Assembly (NCBI RefSeq): GCF_022539315.1
Contig: NC_066333.1
Location: 1,798,001 to 1,862,000 of the forward strand
DNA: 64,000 bases
Source of the DNA: Serinus canaria
Lineage: Eukaryota; Chordata; Aves; Passeriformes; Fringillidae
Reading direction: 5' to 3'
Part shown: piece by piece, positions 23,856 to 37,407 of the stretch
Layout: every line of letters begins with the position of its first letter
Numbering within the stretch: position 1 is the stretch's first letter
Program-made: the position numbers and the translations under genes
The notes under the pieces: model-generated
Databases searched by the model: none
What the model was told of the DNA's origin: nothing
What the model saw: the letters and a program-made list of their open reading frames with translations, nothing else

Positions 23856-26800
23856 TGTTGATATTCTCTGGTTACCCTTTTCCCATCTTCTCTCATTCCT
23901 TTTCATTACTTGGAAATTCATTATGTGAGCTGTCTTTCACTCTCATGGTGATCTAAAATATTTCAGCCAGATTTGACGTAATTTCTTTACCCATCACCCT
24001 CATTTTTAGAACCTTGTGGTCAATATAAGATTTTGTTTTGCAATTAAAATACTTTAGCCCCTGAGAAGAGAAATAGAGTGTATTGATGATGGAAATATTA
24101 AAAATGTCAGAGCTTTTGGACTGGAACAATTATAGGTAAAGTATTTATTTGAAAACTTTATCCATCATGCCTTTCATTATGTAATTTAATAATGGCAACT
24201 GCCCATGGACAATTAATTCTAACCTTCTCTTTCACTTTCATACTTAATCAGGAAGAGTTTTAGCCAAAGACTGAATGTTTCAAATTTTTGTGATAAACTT
24301 GTCTGACTTGATCCTGCTTTCATATTAAAAAAAAGAAAATAAATAAAGAAAAGAAAATTAAAATCTTTAGAGGATGTGTTCTTCGTTAAAAGTTTCTTCA
24401 CTTGCCTGAAGAATAAAGGTAGCCAAAGCAGAGCACTGGGAACAATGAAGGGAAGAGAGGGGCAATGGTAACGTGAACTGAAAGGTGGCAGATGGACTTT
24501 TTATTGTCAGTAATGCTTTCAGGACTTTAAACAGCAAATGTTTTTAGGGAAGTATTTTCCATTACTCTGTGAAGTACCTGCTGTATATCTGATCAATGCA
24601 AAGCCGGTGCATCACTATGGCTCAAAATGTCAAATATCTTCACTATGTATGTATATTCTACAGATAGAAAATGAGGTTTGCGAAGTGCTTCAGTATTTTA
24701 CATGATATTCCTACCTTCTTTGCATTTTAAGTTACAGGCTCTAATGGCTGTCATGACCAACTCAATAAAAGAAAACTTTTTAATTAAACAGCTAATTTAC
24801 ATCAGAATTCATAGCTTTGGTAATTCATGTTATATTCATAACATTTTTCCTATCTTAGTGAGTTATTGTGCTGTGAGGGATGTATCTGAACAATAAAACA
24901 GGCTGTACTGTTGGGGTCTTGGAATGTCCTGAATCAAATGTAATTGCTCAGCTACAACCATATTTTAATTAATCACAGAAAAGGATTTTAAGGACCCTGT
25001 AATATTCAGTAACGATGGCCATTTTTTCAGCATCAGACATTTCTCAGTAGTACTGCTGTATGTTTTGAGATAAAGCACTACATTTTTTTGTTGCAATGGA
25101 GTTTGAAATGGAGGGGGGAAAAATCCACTACAAAACCAGCATCACAATACATGTTCTTATTTTAAAAATTATTTTGGTTTTTACTTTCCTACCATTTAAA
25201 AATTAAGATACAGGAAACAAAGATCAGTGGTCTAATTACCCTACCAAAAAAAAAAAAAAAAAAATCTGGACTTGCCATCCTCCCTCACCAAATGGAGAAA
25301 AAGGTCTCAGAAACTTGCTAGAATTAATCTGAAGGTGCAGAACGTGTTCAGCGCTGGTGTGGGAGCCACAAACCACATGCATATGAAACCCAGCAGCAGA
25401 TTCAGAGACTGAGGCACTGAACTCATCAAACATTCAGAACTTCTGCCTTCTTATCTTCTATACCAGAAAAGCAGCAGGCATCTGATCCTTGTTAATGCTG
25501 TCGCTGTGTTTACAGGTTTTGGAATTCTGAGTTCGTCATAAAAATATCTTGTATAAATCTGAATGTGTATGATGATGGAGCATGTTCATAAATTTATTAA
25601 GAGTTGCTGGTACAATAACAAGAACATTTTGGAAGTGGTTTGAAACAACCCAACTCAACATTCAATGAAATCTCTCCTTAGAAAGAAAACTAAACAGTGA
25701 AGAAGCTACTTATTCTCCCCCCATAATGTAAAGAATTTGAGGCCGGTATGTGACAAAACTCTGGAAGAAGTAAAAGTATGTTTCACATGAAAATATGTTT
25801 ATAAATTTTAGCTGTCCAATTTCTAAAGGCAAGCTTATAATTTAAAAAGCAGAAAGAAAACAGTGTCTTGCCCATAAAGGTGATTCACAGAAATTAATAT
25901 AATATTTTAATGAAAACTTGTCTCCTTTTTTAATACATTTAGTTTCTATTTCACAAAAAAGGGTGAGTAGTTATAATCTTCAAGTTTTAACCAACCTATG
26001 CTGCTATTTTAAAAGTAAAAAATATATATCTCTTTATGCCTACATGTAAGCAGAATATTTAAACTATAGATTTTTCTGGCCCTTGTATTTTTGTTTTAGC
26101 TTGCTAAACAATCCATATCACATCTAGAGTTCTCACTGGAGCTATATCTTCTGAAAATTTTGTTGTAATTTAAAACAATAATGAAAAATATAAAATCATT
26201 AATAACTTATAAATAAAAGCAAAACATCCACTTACACCACAAAGAATTTACTCACGCCAGGAAAGTAGTTGAGGAAACTCTACTTCCAGCCAGAGTGGAA
26301 TGTCATAAAAGTGCTGTACATTGACTGGTAGTTCTGGCTTTTCTCATGGCAAGAAATTCCACTGCAACTCAGATGAAACTAATCCTAATAAATCCTTTTA
26401 TTTGTCTAGAGCTTCTTTGGTAACTCGTATTTTAAGGCCTTTATCTAGATTTATTTTCCCTGAAAAGGAGCCACCAGAGCAGAGGAGGGAAGGGAAGAGC
26501 TCTGGGAGCATGCGGGTGCCTGGCACTGCAGTGTCAGCCCAGGGCAGAGAGGCACAGCAGGGTGTGCTCAGTACATCTTGTTTGGCTGCATTAGAGATGA
26601 ACCTCCACTCTGGCTTCCTGGTTTTATAAATCAGAAGTGAAGGGAAGGAGAGATGCGAGCAGTCTTGCTTATAACGAATATCCAAAACACGTTGGCAGGG
26701 GCTGTGCTTTGGAAGGGTTATCATTTCTTTCCTCCCTCTCCAATCTGATGTTAGCTGGGAATCCTGCTGTCAGCTCACCCCATCCTTTAGTTAAACAACA

Positions 26801-27049
26801 GAGGTTTGTAATCAGGCATGTAGGGTACAGGAGACCCACCCACGAGCACTTCTGGAGAAGCAAGAAACTTCTGACTTAATTCTACTTTGTGGGTTGTGTT
26901 GCTTGTTTTGTGCCTTTGGTGTTGGCAGCTATCACACGTTGAAGGCAAAGCCCCATCACAAAAGGAAATCTCTTGGTTTGGCACATTCCTTCCATGAATT
27001 ACAAAGTGATCAGGTGACCTGAGTTGAAAGGGATGTTTACATTTCCATC
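23856..27049. other. Unassigned AT-rich DNA
   Basis: A poly(A) run lies at about 25245-25264. No recognisable gene or repeat body. The 26.3-26.9 kb part is somewhat richer in GC, with overlapping frames on both strands and no motif. Confidence 0.4.
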
Positions 27050-27385
27050 CCTTTCACCTTCCACTGTCCCGGGGTGCTCCAAGCCACGTCCAACCAGGCC
27101 TTGGACACTCCCAGGGATCCAAGGGCAGCCCTAACTTCTCTGGGCACCCTGTGCCAGGGCCTGCCCACCCTCAGAGGGAACAATTCCTTCCCAATATCCT
27201 ATCTAACCCTGCCCTCTGGCAGTGGGAAGCCATTGCTCCTTGTCGTGGTGCTTTAGGCCCTTGTCCAAAATCCCTGTCCAGCTCTCTCAGAGCAACTTCA
27301 GGCACTGGAAGCCTGCTATAAAATCTCCTCAGAGCCTTCTCCAGGTTGAACAGTGCCAATTCTCTCAGTGTTTCCTTATAGGGGA
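27050..27385 (-). mobile_element. CR1: CR1 LINE 3' end fragment
   Basis: On the minus strand the C-terminal end of the CR1 second frame is readable in decayed form (EKALRRFYSRLPVPEVALRE is part of it), then CCTCTGAGGGTGGGCAGGCC, GATCCCTGGGAGTGTCC and the end block GCTTGGAGCACCCCGGGAC. This order matches the other CR1 3' ends in the window. It is 5'-truncated and broken by stops. Confidence 0.88.
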
Positions 27386-30300
27386 GGTGCTCTAATGATG
27401 AAATATTCCACTTGTATGAACCACACTCACAGAAAAGAAAGGTGCAGATAACACCAGAAGAAAGAACTCTTCTCTACCTCTGTCTTGCCCTTGGTCATCA
27501 CCCTCCACCGTGTGTGTCAAGGACTGGGAGGAGAGGCTGTTCTTCATAGCCACCAAATAGCTCTTGTATTGATGACACTCAAGGGGATGACACCAGGACA
27601 AGGGGAGAAGAAGAACTCTGGAGCTCCAGCATCCAAACCAGTTCCTGCTTCCCTGATGCCTGGGCAGGGCACCTTGCTGAAGCGAGTCCTGCTCCTGCAA
27701 GACCTACTTGACCGTCACCTCTGCCACCAGGGCTTTTTCTCAGCCCTGCCTTTCTCAAGTCTAAGGGCATTTACTTGAATGGAAATTTTTATTGAGCAAT
27801 AATAACAACTAAGCATGAATAAGCATTGTGCAGCTGTAAAAACCTTCTCCTTTTTATCGCACTCAACGCTTGTGGATTTTTATTTTTGCTAGCGGCATGC
27901 CAGCAGTGCTGGGCTGAAAGCATTGCACAAGGAGAGCTGTGCTTTTTCACAGTCTCAGCTGTACCACACACAGGCTGGGAGAGCATGCTGGTCAGTGCTG
28001 AGGATGGGCACTGCAGCTACACATGTTAGCAATCTACTGCCTCCAGTGTTCCCAAGAAGGCAATAACACAGAACCCCTTGAAGCAGATAAAAGCATAAAG
28101 ACTGGAACCATATAAAAGATGGTTAAATAATGTCTCGGGCATTATTTAAGTGAGAAGAAATCTCAAGAGTCTTTTTCACAAGTTTTGGGGCAATGCAAGC
28201 CATTGGATGAATGTTGGTCTATAGCTGAAAGTGAGGCTTTCAGTAGATGAAAATATTGTTCATTAACTGGTTATGAAATTGTTTTGTAGTGACTTTTGTT
28301 GTATGCAGTCAAGATAGTCAGGAACAGTTAATCCTTCATAATTTAAAGGGTACTTCATATCAAGACGTAGCCACAGAAAATCTGTGTTTCATTTTTAAGG
28401 GGAAACAATATAATTTTATTTCTTTTTCAGTATTTTCGCTGATTAATCTGTTGTTCAAATTACTTTAATTTGCATCAGGCTGAGCCTGGCCTTAATTATG
28501 TTTAGTAAATAACCTTGCCAGAACAAGCTGGAGCCTCCCTCTCAAAACTTGTGATTCTTTCAGCTTTCTACGACAGTGATTACACTGAGAATCTCCCTCA
28601 GGGAATTTGGTTGTATATTTACCAAACATGCCTCTTCAGGTGCATAGTAGTTGAAAATTTAGCTGAGAAAGGTAATTACATATTTTTGGCAGTGAAGCTG
28701 TCTTAAGAAAAACACCTTTTGCTTTTTCCTAAAAGTGTTATAATTTTGACTGAAGATGCAATATAAGGTAATACAATATTACATAGGATGCAGTCTCTTC
28801 TCTCTCAGTCTATAAATTTTTCTACCATCCCCTTTCAAGCAACACAATTTTATTTTGCAATTTTTCCGTTAGCCTAGAAGTAATAAAATTCAGCACTGAG
28901 AAAATATATTTCATAATGAGAACCAAATCTTCAGGTGATTGTAGTCAATAGGTCCAAGTGGAATTTAGTTGGTCATTTTAAACTATCTGTAAATCTTGAC
29001 TCAGGATTCTGTGTTCCTGGAGTAGAAACTCCCAGTGATAACAGTTTGAGAAGCCTGCGCAAGTGGGCACAAAGGAGCAACTTTGCAACAAAAAACTAAC
29101 TTTGAATCAAGGGGAAACGTGTCTTTTCTCAGGATGGCCTAGTTAACTCCACAGCCCCATCAAGATGTGCAAGAAGGCTTTACCTTTGCACTTACTTCAA
29201 AACTAAATGGCAAAATCCTAATGGACAGGGACCTGGAATTATGGCAATAGCCAATATTGGCAATATTGGATGGTAATCTGAAATTGGCAATAGCCAAAAT
29301 ATAAAGCTCATCCTTCTTGATCAGTTCTTCTTGTAGTATTTACCTAACTTCCTAATTTATCTAATTATCTAATTTCCTTTCTAATTAGAGTGGTTGCATT
29401 AAGATAAAACATAACATCTGTCAGAACAATTGTGCACCCAGTGAAGGCGGCACATTGCAGAGAAAACTTCAGTGGCTTGCCACCAAACACATGCATGGTT
29501 TGTTCTGGGACCCAGCACAGCTCCAGGAGCCCCTGTCACAGAGTCCTGGCAGCCCAGGAGTTAATGTGTGTGTAAGGCACAGACCTGCCCTGCAGACACA
29601 GGGAAAAATCCCTATCCCTGCATATTGGGAAAAATCTGGAAAATGCTTGCAGCAGCATCAGAACAGAGGGCAGGTTAAAAAACTACTTTATTCTAAAATC
29701 TGTTATAAGACAAATGAACATGGATTGTTTTCATCAGCTTAAAGAAGGCACAGACTTTAGATGAACATGTGGAAAGTTAGAGGATAAATGAGGGACCCAC
29801 AGTTTTGATCTTTTCCCTAAATGGATGATGTCAAGCAACTGGCAGACACTGCTGCAATTTGTCCATCAGAGCTGGTTGCAGTTGAATGGTATTGGAATAT
29901 TTCACAGGAGACTTTATTTTCTTCATAGTGGAAAAAACCCATTCTTTATTCACATGACTAGTTTTTATACAGTTTTACAGACCTCATGTGTGACTCCAAT
30001 TAGTTAGTAGCTTTCTTACCAACTATTTTCTTAGTTAGTAAAAAGTATTTTACTTATCCATCAAATCTTTCTACTCTTCAATTGTTTACATATTTTCTTC
30101 ACCAGTTCTCATAAGTTTAATGTTTATACAAGTGCTAGTTGTTTTTCAGGAATAGATTGTTATGTTAACAAACTACTCACATGATTATTTTCACATGACA
30201 ACTTGCAAAGTACTAACTTGCCAAAACCAACCATCCATTTAACAGAACAGACCTGATTTTATGAAGCCTTGCTTTTAAAATTTTTCTGCCTTACAACAGA

Positions 30301-32369
30301 ATGGGACCACAACGCTGCCAGCCAAAGTAGCTGAATCTTGGACAGGGCAAAAGAGTTGAGTAATGGTGCAAAGTGCTACAGGCAGGGCAGGGTGCCAGCA
30401 CTGATCTGCACCTTGCAGCACTCTGCTCCCCTGGCAGCAAAGATTTGCTGCCCTCAGCTCCCCTCTCTTTACTTAACATCTTCTCCTTTGCTTTATCCAG
30501 GGAATTAAGAGATTTCTTTTTAACCCTCTACTCCCGCTTGCATCAATTTTATCTCAATATTAAAATATTCCATTCTTCTAGTCCATGACATGCCCTTCTG
30601 GTATTACAGCAAGAGTGGCCAAGAAACCTTTCTCTTTTTTTTTTGCACAAACCTCCTGTCACATAATTTTTAAACCCCTGTGGTGTCAGGGTGTGAGGGG
30701 TCCCCACCCCCCCAGTGGGGTTCCTTGTCTGCTCCAGCCTGCCTGGAAATGGGGCTGGACTGGGGGTTCCTGTGACAGCTCTGTCCTGTCTGTCCCCCAC
30801 CCCTGTGTAGGGCTGGAACTGGTGGGACAGTGAAGACACAAGCAGAATACAGCTTTTTGGGGAAGCCCCACTCCAGTGTGGATGTGGGCATCCAGAAATG
30901 ACCATGGTGGTGCTTGCAGAGCACAAGAAACTTGGCTGATTCTGCATCACCCGATGGTGCTGACATGCAGAAGGGATCACCCTTTACCTCTGCAGGACCC
31001 ACCCAGATGTGTCTCCCAGAAAGAGCAGGCACAAAACACCTCTCGGAAGTGTTTCCACACTTTTTTCTCTCCTATTTGCCATCCAACTCTTCTAAGAAGA
31101 GCTCTAGAAATTGTGTTGTCTGGCTTTAGCTAAAAATGCTCCTCTTCCACTCCTGAGTAAAAGATGTTTTCCCAGAAGTGCTCTGTGAGTGGGATGTGCT
31201 ACTTCAAACTGCCATATGGTTGCTGGGCTTGTCAGTCTTATTTATACCCAGGGTCATCTATAAAGTCAAATGGCATTTAATGAAAGGTTTTACATAAGAG
31301 AAATGGATGCTGGTTTTCTTTTGTGCCCATGGAAATAATGTTAATCATTGCCAAGATGATGCTTAAATGGCTGGTGGCAGGTCCCCTCTTGGTGCTTTTT
31401 TGGGAACTGGGAAGAACAAAAGCCTCACCTGAGGTTGGGACATGTCACTCAGCTGTGGAACACACAGTTTCCTTTTCTGTGAATGGACAAAAATGCTACA
31501 ATAATTTGATAGATTTTATTGAAGGGAGCTTTCTCAGTTTTGCTGAGTGGATGGACTAAAGCTACTGTTCTCTTTTTGTTTAGGACAGGGTGTCTGTATT
31601 CCTGTCCAGTAATCCTGGACAGAAAACAGAAATCTAGGAGCAACACAGAGGGAGCAGCAGGTTTGAGCAGAGTTGGTGTGCACAGGGCTCTGCCTGGTTT
31701 TGGGTGTCTGAGCCACAACACTGCTCCAGCTCCAGCTGATCTGCTGGTGCTGGGGACATTCTGTTCTGCCAGTGCTCCACCACAAACACATTCCTGAGCA
31801 GCACACAACATCTTCATTTTGTGGTCAATGGGTGGCACAGCCTCAGCATCTTTCTGGAGGCAGATGGGAGCACTGAGGGGATTGCAAGCTCTGGGAAATC
31901 CATGGAAACCACCAATTTTCTTCAACATCTCTTACTTATCTTCCACCTGAACTCAACTTGTAGTGGAAGAATGGGTTGTGTGCAGCCCCACAGACCTGGA
32001 AAAAATACATTACTTAGCAGATATTCTACTGGACCTGGTATTTTCACTAGAAGTTTCATTTTTCCCCAAATGCAGTTTTAAGGCACAAACTTGGTGTTCT
32101 CAGCTGCAATGCTCCATCTGTCACATGCCTAGAGAATGTTGTGGCATTTTCATACTGCACTGGGACTTACCTGTGCCAGAGACTCAGGTAATTTTAGTTG
32201 TTTCATCCTACTCAGAGAATACACATATTTTACTATGCTTTCAGTTGTAGCAATTACGTTTAGCATTACACTGTATTCAAAGTGTCTGCTAAACACCAAA
32301 AAAAAGTGAAAAAATGCTAAAAAATGTATGATTTCTTAGGAATGTAACTTGTGTCATGGAGTTATTTTT
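27386..32369. other. Unassigned DNA
   Basis: About 5 kb without a recognisable gene. The open frames at 30.5-31.1 kb (up to 143 codons) and 31.45-31.93 kb (159 codons, minus) lie on both strands and show no known domain. A C-rich stretch is at 30.70-30.72 kb. Short conserved-looking AT-rich stretches near 28.4-28.7 kb cannot be judged without alignment. Confidence 0.4.
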
Positions 32370-32456
32370 CTGGTGCCCAGAGAAGCTGTGGCTGCTCCAT
32401 CCTTGGAAGTTTTCAAGGGATTGGGCTTGGACCAACTTGGTCTGATGGAAGGATCC
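32370..32456 (+). mobile_element. CR1: CR1 LINE 3' fragment, short
   Basis: GTGCCCAGAGAAGCTGTGGC, followed by TGGAAGTTTTCAAGG and GGGCTTGGACCAACTTGG, is the same CR1 block seen at 1.05 and 33.9 kb, at greater divergence. It is cut off at both ends. Confidence 0.75.
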
Positions 32457-33844
32457 CACTTGTACTGTCCAAAGACAGAAAATGGTGCATTTAGAGTACC
32501 TTTCCCTCAAAGAAACTTTGGAACTTCCAAGACTACTTGCAGTGAGTGATGAAGCAATTAAACAAAAGCATGAACTTTTGTTTTGTCAGCAAATGTTTTG
32601 GGAAGCATAAGTGAATGTGTGTTCACTAATGAAGCAACAATGAACAAGACTAGGAGGAATTTTCTGTTAGGCAGACATTGAGCAATAAGCAGTTGTGCTA
32701 TTTAATCTGGTTCTCTAGGACAACATCTAGTAAATAATCCTTGATGGGGGGGGGGGGGCATCTGTGCTTATGGGCTTTCTGTGGAAAGAATGAAACTTAT
32801 AATAACTCCAACTTTGAGTGCCTGACAATGTAGATAGTGAGTGAATTGAAGAAAAACTTCAAAGGCTGAGTCTCCAGACACAGATTAGTGGGTATGTTGG
32901 AACACATTTAACAAGCTTGTAATTGCCATGCCATTTCTTGATTCTGCAGGTTTTCTAGGATTCAGAATAAGACTGGGCCAATTTTTTAATCCTTAAAATG
33001 AAAACAATATTCATCTGTTTTGATCAGGTTTTGAAAGACATGATTTATCAAGGCTGGTTAAAGATCTGAGTGCATGAAAAGGGCAATGGAAGGAAAACAC
33101 TATCACCACTGAAGGCTGACTATCCATAGCAGCATCTGGCCTTGATATCCTCTTAGATCTAGGATAGATCAATTCTGGTGTTTGAAATCCTGAAGTGGGA
33201 AGGTCACATTCCCCTCCAGATGTTCCATAAGGTTTTTCTTTCAGTTGGCAGCATCTCCTTGAAAGAGTCAGTTTGAAATAATAGTCTTGGGAGCTGAGGG
33301 AAGGTTTAAGGCAAAAATCTGGTGAGCCCTTGAGAAATAATTCCCATGTTAAGAATGTTCTTTGTTTGGTTGTTTGCAGAGGTCAGTGCTTTATTGTCAT
33401 TCTCTTAATAAAAGACACATTTTTTTTCTTGTTTCTCCTCCTTAAGGGCTCAGTTTTGTGCAATGCTGCAGTGCTTTATGTAGGTTGTGTCTCTTGCTCC
33501 ACATGAGTGTAGGTTTTCCCAAGGATGGGCAATGAACTGAGGGAAATCCTGGGTCACCATAAAGGGCACTTGGGGCCCAGCACCACTTGTGTGCTCTCAA
33601 GTCCTCACCTGGACTCAAGGATGTGGTGGCACTCAGTGCTCTCTGCTCTTCCCTTACCCACATACATCAGTTTCCTGATTCCTGTTTCCCAAACCTGAGT
33701 CTCTACTAATTATCTGAGTGTGGCTACCTGAAATTAATCCAACCAAATTAATAGTACATAATAAAATTACCCTGAGGTCCCTTCTGCTCTTGCCAGCTTT
33801 GGCTGTTTAAAGGCATCCTCAGTAGAGAATATGGAAGGTGAAAT
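32457..33844. other. Unassigned DNA with G13 run
   Basis: Thirteen consecutive G occupy 32746-32758. No gene or repeat otherwise recognised. Confidence 0.45.
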
Positions 33845-34065
33845 ATGAACCTGTGAGGGTGCTGAGGCCCTGGCACTGGGTGCCCAGAGCAGCTGTGGCT
33901 GCCCCTGGATCTCTGGAAGTGTCCAAGGCTGGGTTTGACAGGGCTTGGAGCACCCTGGGACAGTGGAAGGTGTCCCTGCACATGGCAAGGAGTGGCCCTG
34001 GATGGGCTGTAAGGTCCTTTCAACCCAAACCTTACTATGATTCTATGATTTTGTGATTCTCTATG
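33845..34065 (+). mobile_element. CR1: CR1 LINE 3' end with intact tail
   Basis: The best-preserved plus-strand CR1 3' end: GTGAGGGTGCTGAGGCCC, GTGCCCAGAGCAGCTGTGG, GTGTCCAAGGCTGGGTTTGA, GTGTCCCTGCACATGGCAAG, and the end AGGTCCTTTCAACCCAAACC followed by ATGATTCTATGATTTTGTG, the short tandem tail typical of CR1 insertion. It is 5'-truncated. Confidence 0.93.
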
Positions 34066-34094
34066 GCTCTGCTTTTGCTAGAAATATTGATGTT

Positions 34095-34577
34095 TGTTGT
34101 CGGGGTCTCTTTATCTCTAGCTGGTCAGAGTGACCCCCAGAAAAGTTTGAAAATTTCTTTTCCCAGCCTGTCGCTTGAAGAAGGAGTCAGAACTCTTCAT
34201 TTCTTGGTCTTAAGGTTGATTATTGCATCTTATCTATAAAATTCTTTCTCCCTGCCCAGCCGAGATCCATTCAGCTGGACAGTCAGAGGCACTCCCCCCA
34301 CCCCCAGGGCGGTATTATCTTTATATACTACAGACTACGTGTACAATATTTACAGTTATTTTCCAATACCTATCATCTATATTAGACAGTGGGTTTCTAC
34401 TCTAAACCAATCTAAAAGTGCCAACATCACCAGTGGAGACGGAGGTAGAGAAGAAGAAGAAAGGCTAGACACACCCAAATCCCTCCATCTTGTCCCCAGA
34501 AACCCCTATACCAAAAATCCTAAAACCTACATTTACACTCTGTAATTATTTTATTCTTACACTATTTACACTATTGT
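34095..34577 (-). mobile_element. LTR of an ERVL-like element, minus strand
   Basis: Read on the minus strand this is the same LTR type as 54285-54761 (plus). Both share GGTTTAGAGTAGAA-type sequence, AAAAGTGCCAACATCA-type sequence (plus-strand view) and an AGATGGAGGGAT block. A TATA-like TAGTATATAAAGATAA lies at about 34316-34331 and the end is CCCCGACAACA. Sequence next to its start, at 34578-34800, also matches the flank of the 54.3-kb copy, so part of the internal region is still attached. No clear target duplication was found. The class name is inferred from general form. Confidence 0.75.
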
Positions 34578-34800
34578 GGCTTTTATCTCTTTCTAGAAAG
34601 GTGACAATTTGTTTCGTGGTTCGTAATCAAACCCGCTGGTGTTCTGGGCTGTGTGCCAGGGTCTCTGAGCCCCCTGGCAAGGGTCCCAGGAACTCTGGAC
34701 TCCCAGAGGGATGTCCTGAGTTCCAAAAGTTTGTGGCTTTTCCCTCTGTCTTTTGTAAGAAGTGAGTTTACAGACTACAGACCAATACCCAAATTTTTCA
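34578..34800 (-). pseudogene. Retroviral internal remnant beside the LTR
   Basis: On the minus strand the stretch with CCAGGGGGCTCAGAGACCC matches CCAGGGGACTCAGAGACC beside the 54.3-kb LTR, and GGAACTCAGGACATCCCTC matches the corresponding region there. Two independent copies sharing both LTR and upstream sequence suggest 3' internal sequence of the same retrovirus. No coding frame is recognisable. Confidence 0.6.
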
Positions 34801-36431
34801 GTTTTCAGTGTCCAGCTGGATGAAGGAGCATCACTGACATACAGGCCTTGGTAGGATTTGCTAAGGTCACCTTCCTGCAGGGAGAGAAAGGCTTGCAAAC
34901 ACCTGTTCTAGCTTAAGTGTATTGACCTGGCAAGAACAGATATTCTTCAGTCACAAAAACCTCACTTGAAATGGAAAAGAAAAACAAGAGAGAAGGAGGC
35001 CAGAAATGCCGTCCAACGAGGCTGTCAGCACAGGACTAAGGAAGATCCCTTTTTCAGCAGTGCAGGCTGAAGAATGCTTCAGAGAGCTTTAAAAATTATC
35101 AACAAAATTAGAGCAGCAGCTGAACTAAGTGTGTGTTTCTAAATCAGTGGGTTTGTTTTGCATTTCTCTTTTCCACTCCGCTCTCTAGATGGAGCTGCTT
35201 GTAAAATAGTCCAGGAAACTGATTAAAATGTTTTCAGTTCACTCTGGTCACTGTTATTCTGATTATGGAATTAAATTTAAATTCACATTTTCCCACCCTT
35301 TGTGCCTTTGAAGTTGCTGTGGTTCATAACTCTGGTATCAAGGAGATCAACCTGTGCCAAAGACCCTTCAAGGAAATAAGAGGAATAAATCCTCCCTTGC
35401 TCAGATCAGGGTGAAGCCAACAGGGACCTGCCACCTCCTCCTGAGCCTCAGGTGTCCTCTGACAGCTCCTTTGTGCTAAAATCGTGCCCCTGGGACACAT
35501 CCAAGCAGAACAACGTGTCCAGGGGCTGCCCTGGCTTTGCCCCTGCTTGCTCTCTGTGTCCTCTGCTTCAAGGCAAGCAAAATAAAGAAATTGGAAATCA
35601 GGAAGAGGAACTGCAAGTTGTCATGATGGATGTCAGAGAGGAAAACTGATCTCTTGAATCACCTTTGCTTAGACCTCCAGGGGGTGAGCAGTACAAGAAG
35701 TCCTACAGTGCTCACAGGAGAGAAATCCCAGAATGGTGCTTGGAAAGAGGTGAAAGTGTCCCCAGCAAAACAGGCACCACAGAACACTTGAGCTCTGGCA
35801 TGGGATTCAAGCTTGTGTGTCTTTGTGAGGGCTTGAGGGTGGGAAGAGAAAGCTAAAAGCTGGGCTCTGGAATCTTTAAAAGATCCCAGAAATGGGATTT
35901 TGAGATCCTCTACACAGAAAACAACATTTGTTTTTATGACCTGGTGCAGTCAGTAACATTTCCTTCCCTAAAAAGTCCCCAGACCAGGAATGATTTCCCC
36001 AGGCAGTCACTTCTCTGACTGGCTCTGGGTGTGTTTAGTGCAACACCTTTTATCTGGTAAATATTCCAAATATTAACTATTTTTAAAGGGAAGTTGTCTT
36101 TGGCTTCTCTCAGATGCAGGAAATCATCTCTTTTTGGCACCCAAAGCAAGAGCAGAGACAGCAAAAGTCTGAGAATATCTGGAGATGTGTTGGTCCATGT
36201 TGGATTGATTCAATGAGGCTGCCCATGGGACTGTAGTTGTGCATTTCTCCATTGCTGCAGGGACTCAGCAGCCTCTAGAATTTTCTTCTCCTTGTTTGCA
36301 AAAATAAAACTTTGATTATATGAAATAATGACTTGAGTTTAAATATTCAGAATTATAACTTTTCAAAATGACAGTTGGAGACATTGCAGTATTTCCCTGA
36401 ATACAGAACAACTGGCTGTATATTTAACTGT
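34801..36431. other. Unassigned DNA
   Basis: No gene or repeat recognised. Short frames near 35.4-35.9 kb have no motif. Confidence 0.42.
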
Positions 36432-36436
36432 TACTG
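36432..36436. other. Target-site duplication, left copy
   Basis: TACTG here equals TACTG at 39009-39013 exactly, just outside the two inverted ends of the long LTR-like element. Confidence 0.8.
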
Positions 36437-37407
36437 TGTCATGGTTTGAGCTTGGCACAATGCTAGTGCCCTCATGAAAATGTTTCTTCTCTGGTGTTTG
36501 CTGTGAGATGTGATCAGAAACAGAGCTCTAGTTTAGGAATAAAAAGGAAAAAAACGTTATTAACATACAACTATAAAACAAAAACACAGAACTCGGGATG
36601 AAAACTTTCTAAAAATATTCTTCTTCACCCCCACTCTATTTCTAATACATTCATTCTTCAGATCACTAACTCTGATTTTATTACTACTCTTCAGATAATC
36701 AGTTCTCAGTTCATCAAGGAGAGAGGAGTCTCTCTTGCGCCATAGGTTTCCCCAGGAAACACAGTTGAAACCTCGTGTGTTCCCATGTCACACGTGGCAC
36801 TGACTGGAGATCATTTTGCCATTGGGACATCTTCCTTCCATGCTCAGTGCTCTCACCACTGCACATGGACCAGAGCTGCTTCTAGGGTTTTCCTTTTTTA
36901 AAGGATGCTTTGCCCAGTTCCAAAAAGAGCACAGTCTCTCTCCTTTGGGACACCTGTCCCCCCCAATTCATCCCCTGGGGCTGAGGGGTCTCAAGAACAG
37001 AGATCTTCTTCTTCTTCTTCCCTGAAGACGGAGGGCACCACCACCACCCTCCTCACCCGTCGTCTCTGTTCACGCACTCCTTCACATCACATCACTGCAC
37101 TCTCTTGGCTCCAAGCCATTGCCTCCCCCTAAATGCTGTCTCTGTGTCACAGGAAAAATGGTTCTGTCCATGGCCATACAAGAAAAGTCCAGCCAAAGGC
37201 CACTCCATCACTTCTTCTCACTTAAGATTCTTCTCAACTTCTCTTGTGGCCCATTTCCTCTTATCTATCTCTGTCTCTCTTCTCATTCAACTCTAGGAGG
37301 AATCAGCATTTGTAAGGTTTCCAGTATCCAAGAAAAGGGTTAAAAGTCTCAGGCTCTGCCTGTCCAGAACTCCCATGGGGGCCCTGCCGGCACCGAAACC
37401 CCCCCAC